Shown: positions 8,644 to 18,015 of the stretch, in pieces
How the letters are laid out: each line of letters opens with the position of its first letter
How positions within the stretch are numbered: position 1 is the first letter of the stretch
Source of the DNA: Gammaproteobacteria bacterium
GTDB taxonomy: Bacteria; Pseudomonadota; Gammaproteobacteria; Ga0077536
Assembly (NCBI GenBank): GCA_016191285.1
Contig: JACPPA010000019.1
Span: 124,001 to 188,000 of the forward strand
Reading direction: 5' to 3'
DNA length: 64,000 bases
The notes under the pieces: generated by a model
The model's input: only the letters and a program-made list of their open reading frames with translations
Databases searched by the model: none
What the model was told of the DNA's origin: nothing
Program-made: the position numbers and the translations under genes

Positions 8644-9447
8644 TTAAGCCGCCAGAAAATCACCAACGCGCTTGGTCAACATCGCGCATTGCTCCAGCGG
8701 TGGTTCGTGACCACACTGCGGCAGCATGACCACTTCGGCATTCGCGAGCGCCTTGCCGAATTCTTGGGCATACACCGGCGGAATCAATTTATCGTTCTCG
8801 CCCCACACCACCAGGGTCGGCGCTGTGATGCGATGGATGCGTTTGCGCAGGCCTTTGTCCGGGATCGGCCAAATCACTTTGGCGGTGCAGCCAAGCGTCC
8901 AAATGAAATGCACCTGCCACAGCGCCGCCGCGTCCTTGCCGGCCGGCGGGGTCATTCGTTTGACGACGAAGGGATGCGTCTTGTCGTAAAACAACGCGTC
9001 CATGATCTCCTTGTCATCCAGCGCACACCAATTCGCCACCGTATACGGCGCATCCTCGCGCCACAGTCCAATGGGCGAGATCAAAACCAGTTTCTCGATC
9101 GCCTTCGGACGATGTGCCGCCAATTCCGCCGCGAGCAACCCGCCGAACGAGTGGCCCATCAGGCGCACTTTTTTCAGCCCCAGTCCGTCGAGCAGATCGT
9201 CGTAAGCCGTCACGGTGTCCCATAGGTTGTCGACGCCATCTATCTCATTCGGTTTGCCCGGCGCGGTGCCGGGAAAATGCGGCACATAGACTTTGTAGTG
9301 ATCCGCCAGACCATCCAAGAAATCGTCCCAGTAATAGCCGCCGGCTGAATGCAAATACAGCAGCGGTTTGCCCTTGCCCGCGATGTTGACCGTGATTTCA
9401 AGCGCGCCACCCAGCACTGGCACTACTTTTTTGCGAGGTTTCTTCAT
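8644..9447 (-). CDS. Alpha/beta-hydrolase
   Basis: It has 267 residues of the alpha/beta-hydrolase fold. The nucleophile elbow is GHSFGG, the acid residue lies in WGENDKLIPP and the catalytic His in CGHEPPLEQ, so the triad is complete. LHSAGGYYWDDF supplies the oxyanion-hole region. There is no signal peptide, so the enzyme is cytoplasmic. It starts 18 bases after the end of the LLM gene upstream (9466), so the two are probably one transcript. The pair recalls catabolic operons where an LLM monooxygenase product is hydrolysed; the substrate is unknown. Confidence 0.85.
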   Translation of the reverse strand: MKKPRKKVVPVLGGALEITVNIAGKGKPLLYLHSAGGYYWDDFLDGLADHYKVYVPHFPGTAPGKPNEIDGVDNLWDTVTAYDDLLDGLGLKKVRLMGHSFGGLLAAELAAHRPKAIEKLVLISPIGLWREDAPYTVANWCALDDKEIMDALFYDKTHPFVVKRMTPPAGKDAAALWQVHFIWTLGCTAKVIWPIPDKGLRKRIHRITAPTLVVWGENDKLIPPVYAQEFGKALANAEVVMLPQCGHEPPLEQCAMLTKRVGDFLAA

Positions 9448-9465
9448 TCGATTAAAACTCCAGCG

Positions 9466-10695
9466 CTAAGCCGCCGCGCGTTTTTGGACGGAAGTGTGTT
9501 TCGGCCACCAATGATCGTCCCAACCTTCGTTGTCCCACATGTCGCGCAAATGGGGTAACACCTCTTTCCCGATGCGCTCGATATTCGCCATGGTGCGTTC
9601 GTGCGACAGCGAACCGAATTGCGGCAGGATCATCAGATGCCCAACGCGCAGGGTCTTGATGATGTGTAATAGACGTTCGGTAACCGTCTTGGCGCTGCCG
9701 CAAACCACGAAATCGCGCGCATTAAAATCCGGATAATGCAATTTTTTCAGTTCCTCAAACGGTGGGAACGGACGTTTGGTCAGCAAATGCGTCAAGCTGC
9801 TGTGGGTCATATGGCCAGGCGGCGCTAAGAACTGTTCCGGCAGATGCAGACCCTTATGAAAGAAATATTCCGCGGCGGCTCCGTACTCGGCAGCGGCCTT
9901 TTCGTCGGTGTCGGATACTCCCACCGGCACTAAAAAACCCATCCGGTAAGGATTCCGGTCGCGGCCTAATTCCTCGGCGCGCTGCCAGTAGCCGTTGACC
10001 ATATGCTCCGCCCCTTTGGCGCCGAAGTAGGTTAGAAAGCAGTACGAATAATCGTGCTTTAGCACGAAGTCCCAGGTGCTCGGGCTCGCATTCCCCGGCA
10101 CCCAAATCGGCGGATGCGGCCGCTGCACGGGCTTCGGCCAAATATTCACCATCGGCAATTGATAGTACTTGCCGTTCCACACGAAGGTGTCATTCGCGAT
10201 CCAGGCTTTCTTGATCAAGTCGTGCGCTTCGACATAGCGGCCGCGCTGCTCCATCGGCGCCATACCGTAGCTATACGCAAAATCGCCGCCGAGTCCGACG
10301 GGGAACCCGGCGACCAGGCGACCCTCGGAGATCGAGTCGAGCATCGCGTATTCTTCGGCGACGCGGATGGGCGGATTCAAGAACACCGCGGTCTCGCCCA
10401 TTTGGATGATCGCCGTGTCCTTACCGCGCGTGGCACGCGCCAGCACCGCACCCATCATGTTCGGATTGACCATGAAGCCGTACGCATTCTGGTGATGCTC
10501 GTTGGTACACACCCCATCGAAGCCCGAGTTCGCGGCGTGAATCAGTTCATCCAGCGTCTGGTTGTAGTACTGCGATACCTTGAAACGGTCCGCCACCTGA
10601 TCAAAGGGCAGCGTGAACCACGCCGATTTATATTTCTTTTCAAAATCAGCCGGCAGGTCGCGATAGGGCATCAGATGAAAGCACGCGATTTTCAT
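9466..10695 (-). CDS. LLM-class flavin-dependent oxidoreductase
   Basis: This 409-residue bacterial-luciferase-like protein starts MKIACFHLMPYRDLP. Signatures include GFDGVCTNEHHQNAYGF (the EHH near the flavin), RVAEEYAMLDSISEGRL, and RPHPPIWVPG. It is longer than the other LLM proteins here, with a C-terminal extension ending in WWPKHTS. Relatives are two-component FMNH2-dependent monooxygenases or F420 enzymes. It probably forms an operon with the alpha/beta-hydrolase downstream. Confidence 0.85.
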   Translation of the reverse strand: MKIACFHLMPYRDLPADFEKKYKSAWFTLPFDQVADRFKVSQYYNQTLDELIHAANSGFDGVCTNEHHQNAYGFMVNPNMMGAVLARATRGKDTAIIQMGETAVFLNPPIRVAEEYAMLDSISEGRLVAGFPVGLGGDFAYSYGMAPMEQRGRYVEAHDLIKKAWIANDTFVWNGKYYQLPMVNIWPKPVQRPHPPIWVPGNASPSTWDFVLKHDYSYCFLTYFGAKGAEHMVNGYWQRAEELGRDRNPYRMGFLVPVGVSDTDEKAAAEYGAAAEYFFHKGLHLPEQFLAPPGHMTHSSLTHLLTKRPFPPFEELKKLHYPDFNARDFVVCGSAKTVTERLLHIIKTLRVGHLMILPQFGSLSHERTMANIERIGKEVLPHLRDMWDNEGWDDHWWPKHTSVQKRAAA

Positions 10696-10879
10696 GGCGC
10701 TAGACCTTATGTTGAAACAAAACCGTAGGTGTAAGCCCGATTATAGAGACAGACCGTTGGACCTCGAAAGCCCGCGCAGCGGCCTGAACTCACCAGAACC
10801 ATTTTTGAGTTCACCGTCAAAATAGAAGAGCAAAAATAGTGACCGGGCAGCGGCGGTACTGCGAGCAATCGAGATTTCG

Positions 10880-11157
10880 CTACCGTCCCGGCGAACGCCG
10901 GGACCCAGTCAAACAGACGTTTTTCCTGGATTCCGGCTTGCCAGGTCGTGTAAAAACTCCAAGTGAATTGGAGCAGCGGGGAACAAGAACCCAGTACACG
11001 TCATTCCGGCGAACGCCGGAATCCAGAAAAAAAGCAAATCCGCGCGCTGCGCGGAGGCCTACTCTGACTGGACAGCCGGATATTCGCTTTGCGAATTCCG
11101 GGGTGACGGACGGCGGTTCGAGTTTTTACATGTCCTCCTGCGCCGGAATGACGATTC
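10880..11157. repeat. Cluster of CCGGCGAACGCCGG palindromes
   Basis: The 470-base gap between two LLM genes holds no gene. It carries CGTCCCGGCGAACGCCGGGA (about 10887), CATTCCGGCGAACGCCGGAA (about 11003), GGATTCCGGCTT and TGCGCCGGAATGACG segments. Together these make nested inverted repeats of a common ATTCCGGCGAACGCCGGAAT family. GTAAAAACTC and GAGTTTTTAC also face each other at 10950 and 11120. Confidence 0.6.
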
Positions 11158-11166
11158 GCCGCGTAG

Positions 11167-12261
11167 TTACGCCGCCATGGTCTTCGCGATATTCCAGCTC
11201 TTGAGTTCGGGCATCACTTCCTTGGCGAAAGTCTTCAGTGTGCGCTCGACGACGGCATACGGCGTCCCTGCATAACGCACGCAGAACAATCCATCGTAAT
11301 CTCCAACCACCGCGCGCCGTGCCTGAATCTTCTCCAAGATCTGTTGTGGCGTCCCCCACGTTTGGCCCGCGAGATAGCCATCCGCAATCGCATCTAGGCC
11401 CGCTGTCTGCATCGCTTTGGCGATCTCGCCATACTCTTCGTAGCCCTTCACGTTAGCGAAATGGTCGCCCATCATCTCGTAGTGATGCATCAGGCTTAGT
11501 AGATAACGCCGGATATATTTCGAAGCATCTTCCGCGGCGCGGTCGGCGTTCGTGTCACAGATCAAAAAGTCGACGAAAAACGGGACGGGAGGCGCGACTT
11601 TGTGTTGTGCACGAAAGGCATCCGCGTAGGTCTGTACTTCCTGATGATGGACTTCGATGGGCTTGTACGCGAACTGCATCATCTTCACGCCGTGCTTAGC
11701 GGCTTCAAGCACGGAATCGCCGGACATCGCGACTTGCGCCGTGCGGCCCTTGAACGTCTTGGTCGGGCGCGGGCGAATGTTCGCGCGCGGTTGCTTAAAG
11801 AACGGACCGTCGTGCGCTTCCATCACGCCCGTTTCGAGGGCGTTCAGGATCATGGGCACGGCTTCATCAAAACGCGGCCGCGATTCATCCATCGGCATGC
11901 CGAATTGGGCGTACTCGCGTCGCGAGAGGCCGCGCCCCAGGCCGAGCATTAGCCGCCCACCGCACAACAAGTCGAGCAGCGCCGCTTTTTCCGCGACGCG
12001 TAACGGTTGCGTATTCCACGGCACGATCACCGCGCCGGTCATGAGTTTGATGCGGCGGGTCTTGGCGGCGAGATGCGCAAGATAGACGAAGTTATCGGGA
12101 CACAACGCGTAATCTTCGAAATGATGTTCGACCATCGAGACCACATCGTAGCCGAGTTCATCGGCGAGGATGGCGCTGTTTAATTCTTCGTCGTAAATCT
12201 GTTTATCGGAGATCTTGTCGTAACCGAAGCTTTGGGCGATTTGCACGATGCCGAGTTGCAT
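11167..12261 (-). CDS. LLM-class flavin-dependent oxidoreductase
   Basis: It has 364 residues and starts MQLGIVQIAQSFGYD. The N-terminal part contains ELGYDVVSMVEHHFEDY (EHHF motif), and the flavin region is LLDLLCGGRLMLGLGRGLS. It resembles bacterial-luciferase-like monooxygenases. It is separate from the LLM gene at 9466 by the repeat cluster, and is followed 49 bases before the glutathione peroxidase stop. Substrate and cofactor are not determinable. Confidence 0.85.
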   Translation of the reverse strand: MQLGIVQIAQSFGYDKISDKQIYDEELNSAILADELGYDVVSMVEHHFEDYALCPDNFVYLAHLAAKTRRIKLMTGAVIVPWNTQPLRVAEKAALLDLLCGGRLMLGLGRGLSRREYAQFGMPMDESRPRFDEAVPMILNALETGVMEAHDGPFFKQPRANIRPRPTKTFKGRTAQVAMSGDSVLEAAKHGVKMMQFAYKPIEVHHQEVQTYADAFRAQHKVAPPVPFFVDFLICDTNADRAAEDASKYIRRYLLSLMHHYEMMGDHFANVKGYEEYGEIAKAMQTAGLDAIADGYLAGQTWGTPQQILEKIQARRAVVGDYDGLFCVRYAGTPYAVVERTLKTFAKEVMPELKSWNIAKTMAA

Positions 12262-12310
12262 GGTACTGCTCCTTTTATAGGGTTAGTTCGTTGGGTTGGT
12301 GAGCGCGTGT

Positions 12311-12787
12311 TTAGAGAATTCCCACTAAATCTTTGGCGATTTTTTCAGGAGTGTCGACGCTGCCATAGCGTTTCACCACTTGCCCGGTCTTGTCGACCAG
12401 GAATTTGGTGAAATTCCATTTAACGCCTTCGCTGCCGAGGACCCCCGGCGCGGCGCCTTTTAGGTACGCATAAATTGGATGCGTATTCGGGCCGTTGACC
12501 TCGACCTTGGCAAACAACGGAAAGCTTACTTGATAGGTACTCGAACAAAAGCTTTTGATTGCGGCTTCATCACCTGGCTCCTGATGGCCAAACTGATTAC
12601 ACGGAAAGCCGAGCACCACGAGGCCTTGATCCTTGAATTGCCGCCAGAGGGCCTCGAGCCCCGTGTACTGCGGCGTGAACCCGCATTTACTCGCGACATT
12701 CACGATGAGCAGGGTTTTCCCTTCGTAGGCCTTAAGCAGCAGTTCAGCGCCCTCGATGGTGCGTGCTGATAACGCGTAAATACTCAT
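12311..12787 (-). CDS. gpx: Glutathione peroxidase-like thiol peroxidase
   Basis: This 158-residue protein has the GPx fold signatures: NVASKCGFTPQY with the peroxidatic Cys35, GFPCNQFGHQEP with the active-site Gln, and KWNFTKFLVD with the Trp/Asn. It has cysteine rather than selenocysteine and the extra Cys in FPCNQF, so it probably uses thioredoxin rather than glutathione, as is usual for bacterial BtuE-like enzymes. It reduces H2O2 and lipid hydroperoxides. It is divergent from the GFA gene at 12889. Confidence 0.95.
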   Translation of the reverse strand: MSIYALSARTIEGAELLLKAYEGKTLLIVNVASKCGFTPQYTGLEALWRQFKDQGLVVLGFPCNQFGHQEPGDEAAIKSFCSSTYQVSFPLFAKVEVNGPNTHPIYAYLKGAAPGVLGSEGVKWNFTKFLVDKTGQVVKRYGSVDTPEKIAKDLVGIL

Positions 12788-12888
12788 CTCGTATTTCTCC
12801 CATGGGCAGGATCAGCCGGCCTTGCCGCGGATGCGTCGAACACAGTAGGCTTACCGCATCATCGGTGAGATTTGAGGGTGACGCAATC

Positions 12889-13299
12889 GTGATTACCGGC
12901 CAGTGTTTGTGCGGCGCAGTGCGTTATCGAATCGACGCCGAACCCATTTCGAGCCGTGCCTGCTGGTGCCGATTGTGCCAGTACATTGGCGCCGGTAGCG
13001 CGACCGTGAACGTCGGCTTCTTAAGCGCCGCCCTGCAAGTCGAAGGCGTCCTCCGCGACTATGAGAGTATTGCCGACAGTGGCAACCGCATGCATCGCCG
13101 GTTTTGTCCGGCCTGTGGCACCCATTTATTCAGCGCTGCTGAAGCGCGACCGCGCTTTGTGTTCGTCCGCGCCGGTACGCTCGACGATCGTGAAATCGCG
13201 CGTCCGGTCGCGACCATTTGGACCTCGGCCGCCCCGAGCTGGGCCTGCATCGATGCCACATTGCCACGCGTGCCCGAACAACCGCTGCCGTTGGGTTAA
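12889..13299 (+). CDS. GFA-family (Mss4-like fold) zinc protein
   Basis: The product is 136 residues from GTG 12889, chosen because GAGGGTGA lies 8-9 bases upstream; a longer in-frame extension to 12763 overlaps gpx and looks non-coding. Zinc-site cysteines are in GQCLCGAVRY, CWCRLCQ and FCPACGTH, the pattern of glutathione-dependent formaldehyde-activating-like proteins. The real activity of most family members is unknown; a thiol-adduct role is inferred. Confidence 0.85.
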   Translation: MITGQCLCGAVRYRIDAEPISSRACWCRLCQYIGAGSATVNVGFLSAALQVEGVLRDYESIADSGNRMHRRFCPACGTHLFSAAEARPRFVFVRAGTLDDREIARPVATIWTSAAPSWACIDATLPRVPEQPLPLG

Positions 13300-13314
13300 G
13301 CGTTATTGGCGCCT

Positions 13315-14103
13315 ATGACGACGTCATCTATTCGCTTTGAGATCACCGATCGCGTCGGCACGATTACGCTGAATCGACCGGAGGTCATGAATGCCTTCGG
13401 CGGCACGATGCGCGAAGATTTATTGGCGAGCCTAGCTAAGGCCGCCGCCGACCCCACGGTACGCTGTGTGATCATCACCGGCAGCGGCAGCGCGTTCTCG
13501 GCGGGCGGCGATATCGCCAACATGCGCGAATTGCAATCGAACAACGATGCCACCCCTATCACGGCGCGCATGGAGATCGGCGCGCGCGTCGTCCACCTCA
13601 TTCGCGACATGCCCAAACCCGTCATCGCCGCGGTCAATGGGGCAGCGGCCGGCGCCGGAATGAATCTCGCGCTGGCTTGCGACCTTCGGTACGCCTCGAG
13701 CAGCGCCAAGTTCGCGGCGAGTTTCGTCAAGATCGGGTTAGTGCCGGATTGGGCCGGACATTACTTGCTCACGCGTGTGGTCGGCACGGCACGGGCGATG
13801 GAATTGATGATGCTGGGTGAGCGGATTGACGCGCAAGAAGCCTGGCGGCTTGGGATCGTCAATCGCGTGCTGCCGGCAGAAAATTTCCAAGAAACGGCGC
13901 GCGAATTGGCGCGGCAATTCGCGCACGGCCCAGCCGCCGCGCTGGCGGCCATCAAGCGCGGCGTTTATCTTGGGGCCGCTGGCACCCTGGACGAAGTCAT
14001 CGCGTACGAAACGATCGCCCAGCGCGCGATGTTCCTGTCGGATGACGCGCGCGAAGGCATGCGCGCCTTCATGGAGAAGCGTGCGCCGCGCTTCGCCGAT
14101 TAA
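13315..14103 (+). CDS. Enoyl-CoA hydratase/isomerase (PaaG-like crotonase)
   Basis: It has 262 residues from ATG 13315 (a TTG at 13306 is also in frame). Crotonase signatures are NRPEVMNAF, the oxyanion-hole AFSAGGDIANM, and AAVNGAAAGAGMNLALACD. The active-site helix reads IGLVPDWAGHYLL, with Asp in place of the second catalytic Glu of true hydratases. This fits isomerases such as PaaG. It acts on acyl-CoA thioesters, and lies just upstream of an MDR reductase gene on the same strand. Confidence 0.85.
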   Translation: MTTSSIRFEITDRVGTITLNRPEVMNAFGGTMREDLLASLAKAAADPTVRCVIITGSGSAFSAGGDIANMRELQSNNDATPITARMEIGARVVHLIRDMPKPVIAAVNGAAAGAGMNLALACDLRYASSSAKFAASFVKIGLVPDWAGHYLLTRVVGTARAMELMMLGERIDAQEAWRLGIVNRVLPAENFQETARELARQFAHGPAAALAAIKRGVYLGAAGTLDEVIAYETIAQRAMFLSDDAREGMRAFMEKRAPRFAD

Positions 14104-14147
14104 TCGATCGACGTCGCCTGTCGATCACGACCAAAAGAAAGCGCAAC

Positions 14148-15188
14148 ATGCAAGGCGTTCTTGTCTCGACGTGGACCACGTTCGATCAACTGTCGCTGGT
14201 CGAACTGCCGGCGCCCGCCCTCGGCGCAAACGAAGTTCGGATCCGCATTCAAGCCGCCGGCGTAAGCTTCGCCACGAGTTTGGTCGTGCAGGGTAAATAT
14301 CAACGCAAACCGCCGTTGCCGTTTGTGCCGGGCACCGAAGTCGCGGGCGTCATAACCGAGCTAGGGCGTGACGCGCGCCGTTTCAACCTTGGCGATCGCG
14401 TGTGCGCGGTGCTCGATTGGGGCGGCCTTGCCGAGGAGACCGTCGCCAAGGAAGTGAACGTCTTTAAAATTCCGGACACGCTCGAATTCGCGCGGGCCAT
14501 TAGCTTTACCAACTCTTACGCGACATCGGCCGCCGCACTCACGTGGCCACATTTATTAAATGTAACGGCGGGAGAAACCTTGCTCGTGCATGGCGCGACC
14601 GGCGGAGTTGGGATCGCCGCGATCGAGATCGGCAAAATCCTCGGCGCGACGGTTATCGCCACTGCCGGGTCGACCGACAAGCTCGGCGTGGCACGGCGCC
14701 ATGGCGCCGATTACGCCGTCAACTATCGAACCGCTGATTTTCGCGAAGCGGTGCTCAAGATCACGCAGGGCAACGGCGTTAACGCGGTCTACGATCCGGT
14801 TGGCGGCGAGGTTTTCATGCAATCGCTGCGCTGCATGGCGCCCGAAGGCCGCATCATGCCGGTGGGTTTTGCCGGCGGCGAGATCCCACAGATCCCGGCC
14901 AATGTATTGCTGGTAAAAAATCTAAGCGTGTGCGGACTCAACATGGGGCTGTATTACGGCTGGAGTCCTAAAGACAGGCGCTACGAATATGAACCTAAAA
15001 TGCGCGCGAACATGGAGACCTTGTTCAATTGGTTCGAGGCCGGGCTAATCGATCCGCTCGTCGCCAAGACCTATCCGCTGACCGAGTTTCAGGCCGCGAT
15101 GGCCGAGGTGTTGGCCCGACGCGCCATAGGGCGGGTGGCGATCGTGCTGGACGAAGAAGCGCGGCGGTTAGGGCATAACCTTCAATAA
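14148..15188 (+). CDS. NADPH:quinone oxidoreductase-like MDR enzyme
   Basis: This 346-residue medium-chain dehydrogenase/reductase lacks zinc ligands. It has the GroES-like domain (PLPFVPGTEVAGVI) and a Rossmann NADPH site LLVHGATGGVGIAAIEIGK followed by ATVIATAGS. Zinc-free members reduce quinones, enals or enoyl thioesters with NADPH. It follows the crotonase gene by 44 bases and probably shares its transcript, which suggests an acyl-CoA or enal substrate. It converges with the permease gene at 15439. Confidence 0.85.
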   Translation: MQGVLVSTWTTFDQLSLVELPAPALGANEVRIRIQAAGVSFATSLVVQGKYQRKPPLPFVPGTEVAGVITELGRDARRFNLGDRVCAVLDWGGLAEETVAKEVNVFKIPDTLEFARAISFTNSYATSAAALTWPHLLNVTAGETLLVHGATGGVGIAAIEIGKILGATVIATAGSTDKLGVARRHGADYAVNYRTADFREAVLKITQGNGVNAVYDPVGGEVFMQSLRCMAPEGRIMPVGFAGGEIPQIPANVLLVKNLSVCGLNMGLYYGWSPKDRRYEYEPKMRANMETLFNWFEAGLIDPLVAKTYPLTEFQAAMAEVLARRAIGRVAIVLDEEARRLGHNLQ

Positions 15189-15202
15189 CTAGAATCCTGA
15201 AA

Positions 15203-15396
15203 TTTGTGGGAGCCGCTTTAGGGAAGCTCTGCAAAAAGCAGAGCTTCCCGCGGCACAGGGAGGTGCCGCCATTTTCGATGGTTGCAAACCATTGAAAATG
15301 AAGGGAAGCAAAAATCATACTTTTTGCTTCCCGTACTCTGAATAAGTCCAGGATGGAATTGATTGATGTCCATTCGCCGCTAAAGCGGCTCCCACC
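15203..15396. repeat. REP-like pair split by an insertion
   Basis: The left arm TTTGTGGGAGCCGCTTTA (15203-15220) breaks off, and the right arm ATTCGCCGCTAAAGCGGCTC resumes at 15372. Intact copies have only 12-20 bases between arms. The intervening DNA is the MITE-like element. Right-side flank TTGATGTCCATTCG matches TTGAGGTCCATTCG in the intact copy at 60554, so the split copy once had the same form. Confidence 0.75.
15221..15360 (-). mobile_element. MITE-like repeat, copy 2, nested in a REP
   Basis: Bases 15238-15357 are the reverse complement of 5017-5136, apparently without mismatch. The left end GGGAAGCTCTGC is mirrored by GCAGAGCTTCCC (15238-15249), so each copy ends in a short palindrome of different sequence. 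It carries no gene. High identity of the two copies suggests recent movement or gene conversion. Confidence 0.7.
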
Positions 15397-15438
15397 ACAA
15401 GACTCCCACAATGCGGGGTGTAGACTGGGACATCCGCC

Positions 15439-17859
15439 TTAAGCCGCGACCGCCTGCTCCGTAAACAATTTGAGATCGACGCCCTCGCCGACCAGCAGAT
15501 CCCGCCGTGCGACAAACTTCGGCTTTACCAACCACACGATAAGCGGCAGAACCACCAGCGCGAGAACCATATTAATGGCCATGATCACCAATAATAAAAG
15601 GCCCATATCGGCGACAAACTTGAGGCCCGACAAGAAGTACCAAGGCGCGATGCCGAGCGCCATGATCGTCGCGGTGAACATAATGGCTTTACCGGTCGTG
15701 CGCAAAGCGGCCGTGATCGCCAGGCCCCAGTCGTTGTTATGAGCATGGAACTCTTCGCAAATTCGCGACAACAAGTAAATGCCGTAATCGATGCCAACGC
15801 CAACGCCAATGGCCGCGACGATAAGCGAGTTAGTATCCAACCCCACACCGAGTAAATGCATCGCGGCATACAGCACTTGATTGGCGAGGTTGACCGGAAT
15901 TAACAACAACAAGCCGGCGACTAGCGAACGATAGGCGATGCTACACGATATCAAGATCAATAAATTCAAGGTACCGATACACACCCAGTGGTAGCGTTCG
16001 ATCACATGATTAACTGCCTGCTGCAGCGCTATCGTGCCGGTGCCTAGCCGCACGCGATAGGTCGGATGATCTTCGCCGACGGTCGCCACCGCCGCGCGCG
16101 CCGCGGCCAGCGCGTGATCCACGGTTTCTTGTTTGTTGTCTTTGTACCAGAGCGACACGGTCGCGTTGTGCCATTTGTAATCGACCAGGTTGTTGAAGTT
16201 CTTGGCACTGGTGCCCATGGTCACGGCGAAGGCGGCGGCGCTCAGCGCCGGCTGATCGGGATCGAGCGAAATCCACTTTGGATTGCCACCGTTAAAGAGG
16301 CGATTACCCTCACCCATGTAATCGGCGAATGACAGCGTCGCGCGCGGCGGCTCGGGTCCGCGCTCCATCAGCAATTGCAGATTTTGCATGGTCGCCACTC
16401 GCTCGAGTTTCTGTACTTCCATATCCGGGCTTTTTTTGTTCTTGGCCTCAAGCACGATTTCGAGCGTGTTAACGCCGGGAAAATGCGCGTTGATCTGGCG
16501 CACCGCGGTGTTGAACTCGGAGTCATGCCACAGCAAATTCGTCCCCTCGACGGGATTGCCGATCTTGATTTGCATGGCGGTATAGAGCGACAGCGCCGCG
16601 CCGATGGCGACCAGTACCGTCGTGGTGCGTGCGCGACGCCCGAAACTTAAACTCGCGATCCAACCCAGCATGCCTTGAAAGCGACGGTGTACACCCGAAA
16701 CCCTGCCATGTCCGATCAGCTGTTCCACATTTTTCGGTGGCGGCAGCGAAGCCAGCAAGAGCGAGATCATGACCACCCCCGTCGGGATCAACCACACCGC
16801 CCACATCCCACAAAAAATTGCATGACGGACCATGGCCGGAATCGGCGCGAAGCCAACAATGAAGATGCCTAGAATATCGGTGATGATGCCGAGCACGCTC
16901 GGCGCCATCATGACCCCCATCGTGATCTCGGCAGCCTTCACGCGATCTTTGATTTGCGCGTAAATTTCGTAGAACCGTTCGGTGAATTGCACGCAATGCG
17001 AAAACGAGCGCGCGGTCAACAACAGCGGCACCACCATCAACAACGGTTCAATCGAAATGTGGAGCCACCCGACCAGCCCAAACGCCCACACTGCCGCCGT
17101 CATGCTGGTGAGGATAGGCGTGATCACGCCAACCAGATTCCGCATGTAGAGGGCCAAGGCGAGAATCAAGGCGCCCAAGGTCACCGCGAAGATCCCGATC
17201 ATCTGCCGTTCGTATTGATACACCCAGCCGATCAATACGGGCTGGCCCGCGAGGTACACCTCGTGGTCGGCGTCGCGCGCGGCTTCGACCAGGTTTTGTA
17301 CGTATTTGAATGCGGTGCCGAAATCGATCTTCTTTTCGATGAAGGTCGCCGTGATCAACGTGGCCGTGTCATCCCGCGAAATGAGGAATACGCGTGAGTT
17401 CGGCGATTTATCGACGAGCCGACGGAAACGGGCCACCGCTGCGGGCGATGCTGGCGCCTTATCCTCCATCAACGGCCGCATGTCGATGCCTTCGGGGGTC
17501 GCTTCGCTGTAGCGCGCCTTGGTGCTCGCGATCGACAAAATGGTGTCGTGATCGACACCCGGTGCGAGATCGATATCGCGCGAGAATTTGTAGACCTTGG
17601 CGAGCGTCGCGGAATTGTAGATGTCGCCGCGCTTGCATTTGATCATCACCGCCACGGTGAGTGGGCTGCCGAAGTCCGGATGATCTTTATAGACCTGGAC
17701 GAACGGATCATCGGCGGGCAGCAAGTCAGAGAAGATGGTGCGGAGCTGAACGTTCGGCAGCCCGGCGGCGAAGAAGGCCGTAATCAGTACGAACACCGTC
17801 CACGACAACGCGCGATGCGAGAGCACCCAACGCGCGATGCGGTAACGCAACGAATACAT
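15439..17859 (-). CDS. MMPL/RND-superfamily permease
   Basis: It has 806 residues with twelve predicted membrane segments in two halves, each preceded by a large periplasmic loop. The second half contains GVGVGIDYGIYLLSRICEEF, a TM4-like segment with the conserved Asp of proton-driven RND transporters. The protein resembles MMPL-like permeases of soil proteobacteria often found among steroid or aromatic-ring degradation genes, where transport of hydrophobic molecules is suspected. A paralogue lies at 34282. No adaptor or outer-membrane partner is next to it. Confidence 0.85.
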   Translation of the reverse strand: MYSLRYRIARWVLSHRALSWTVFVLITAFFAAGLPNVQLRTIFSDLLPADDPFVQVYKDHPDFGSPLTVAVMIKCKRGDIYNSATLAKVYKFSRDIDLAPGVDHDTILSIASTKARYSEATPEGIDMRPLMEDKAPASPAAVARFRRLVDKSPNSRVFLISRDDTATLITATFIEKKIDFGTAFKYVQNLVEAARDADHEVYLAGQPVLIGWVYQYERQMIGIFAVTLGALILALALYMRNLVGVITPILTSMTAAVWAFGLVGWLHISIEPLLMVVPLLLTARSFSHCVQFTERFYEIYAQIKDRVKAAEITMGVMMAPSVLGIITDILGIFIVGFAPIPAMVRHAIFCGMWAVWLIPTGVVMISLLLASLPPPKNVEQLIGHGRVSGVHRRFQGMLGWIASLSFGRRARTTTVLVAIGAALSLYTAMQIKIGNPVEGTNLLWHDSEFNTAVRQINAHFPGVNTLEIVLEAKNKKSPDMEVQKLERVATMQNLQLLMERGPEPPRATLSFADYMGEGNRLFNGGNPKWISLDPDQPALSAAAFAVTMGTSAKNFNNLVDYKWHNATVSLWYKDNKQETVDHALAAARAAVATVGEDHPTYRVRLGTGTIALQQAVNHVIERYHWVCIGTLNLLILISCSIAYRSLVAGLLLLIPVNLANQVLYAAMHLLGVGLDTNSLIVAAIGVGVGIDYGIYLLSRICEEFHAHNNDWGLAITAALRTTGKAIMFTATIMALGIAPWYFLSGLKFVADMGLLLLVIMAINMVLALVVLPLIVWLVKPKFVARRDLLVGEGVDLKLFTEQAVAA

Positions 17860-18015
17860 CTGGCCCCCTCGATCAGTTTATTTTTATCACGGCGCCCGAA
17901 GCGCGCGGCGGGGTGAATTTAACCAATCCGGCGCGTAAAGGCCAACGCTACCACGGTCGCGGAAGATTAAGGATCCGAAGAGGAGGTTAGAAAATGACGG
18001 CGCGGTTCGCGTTGA

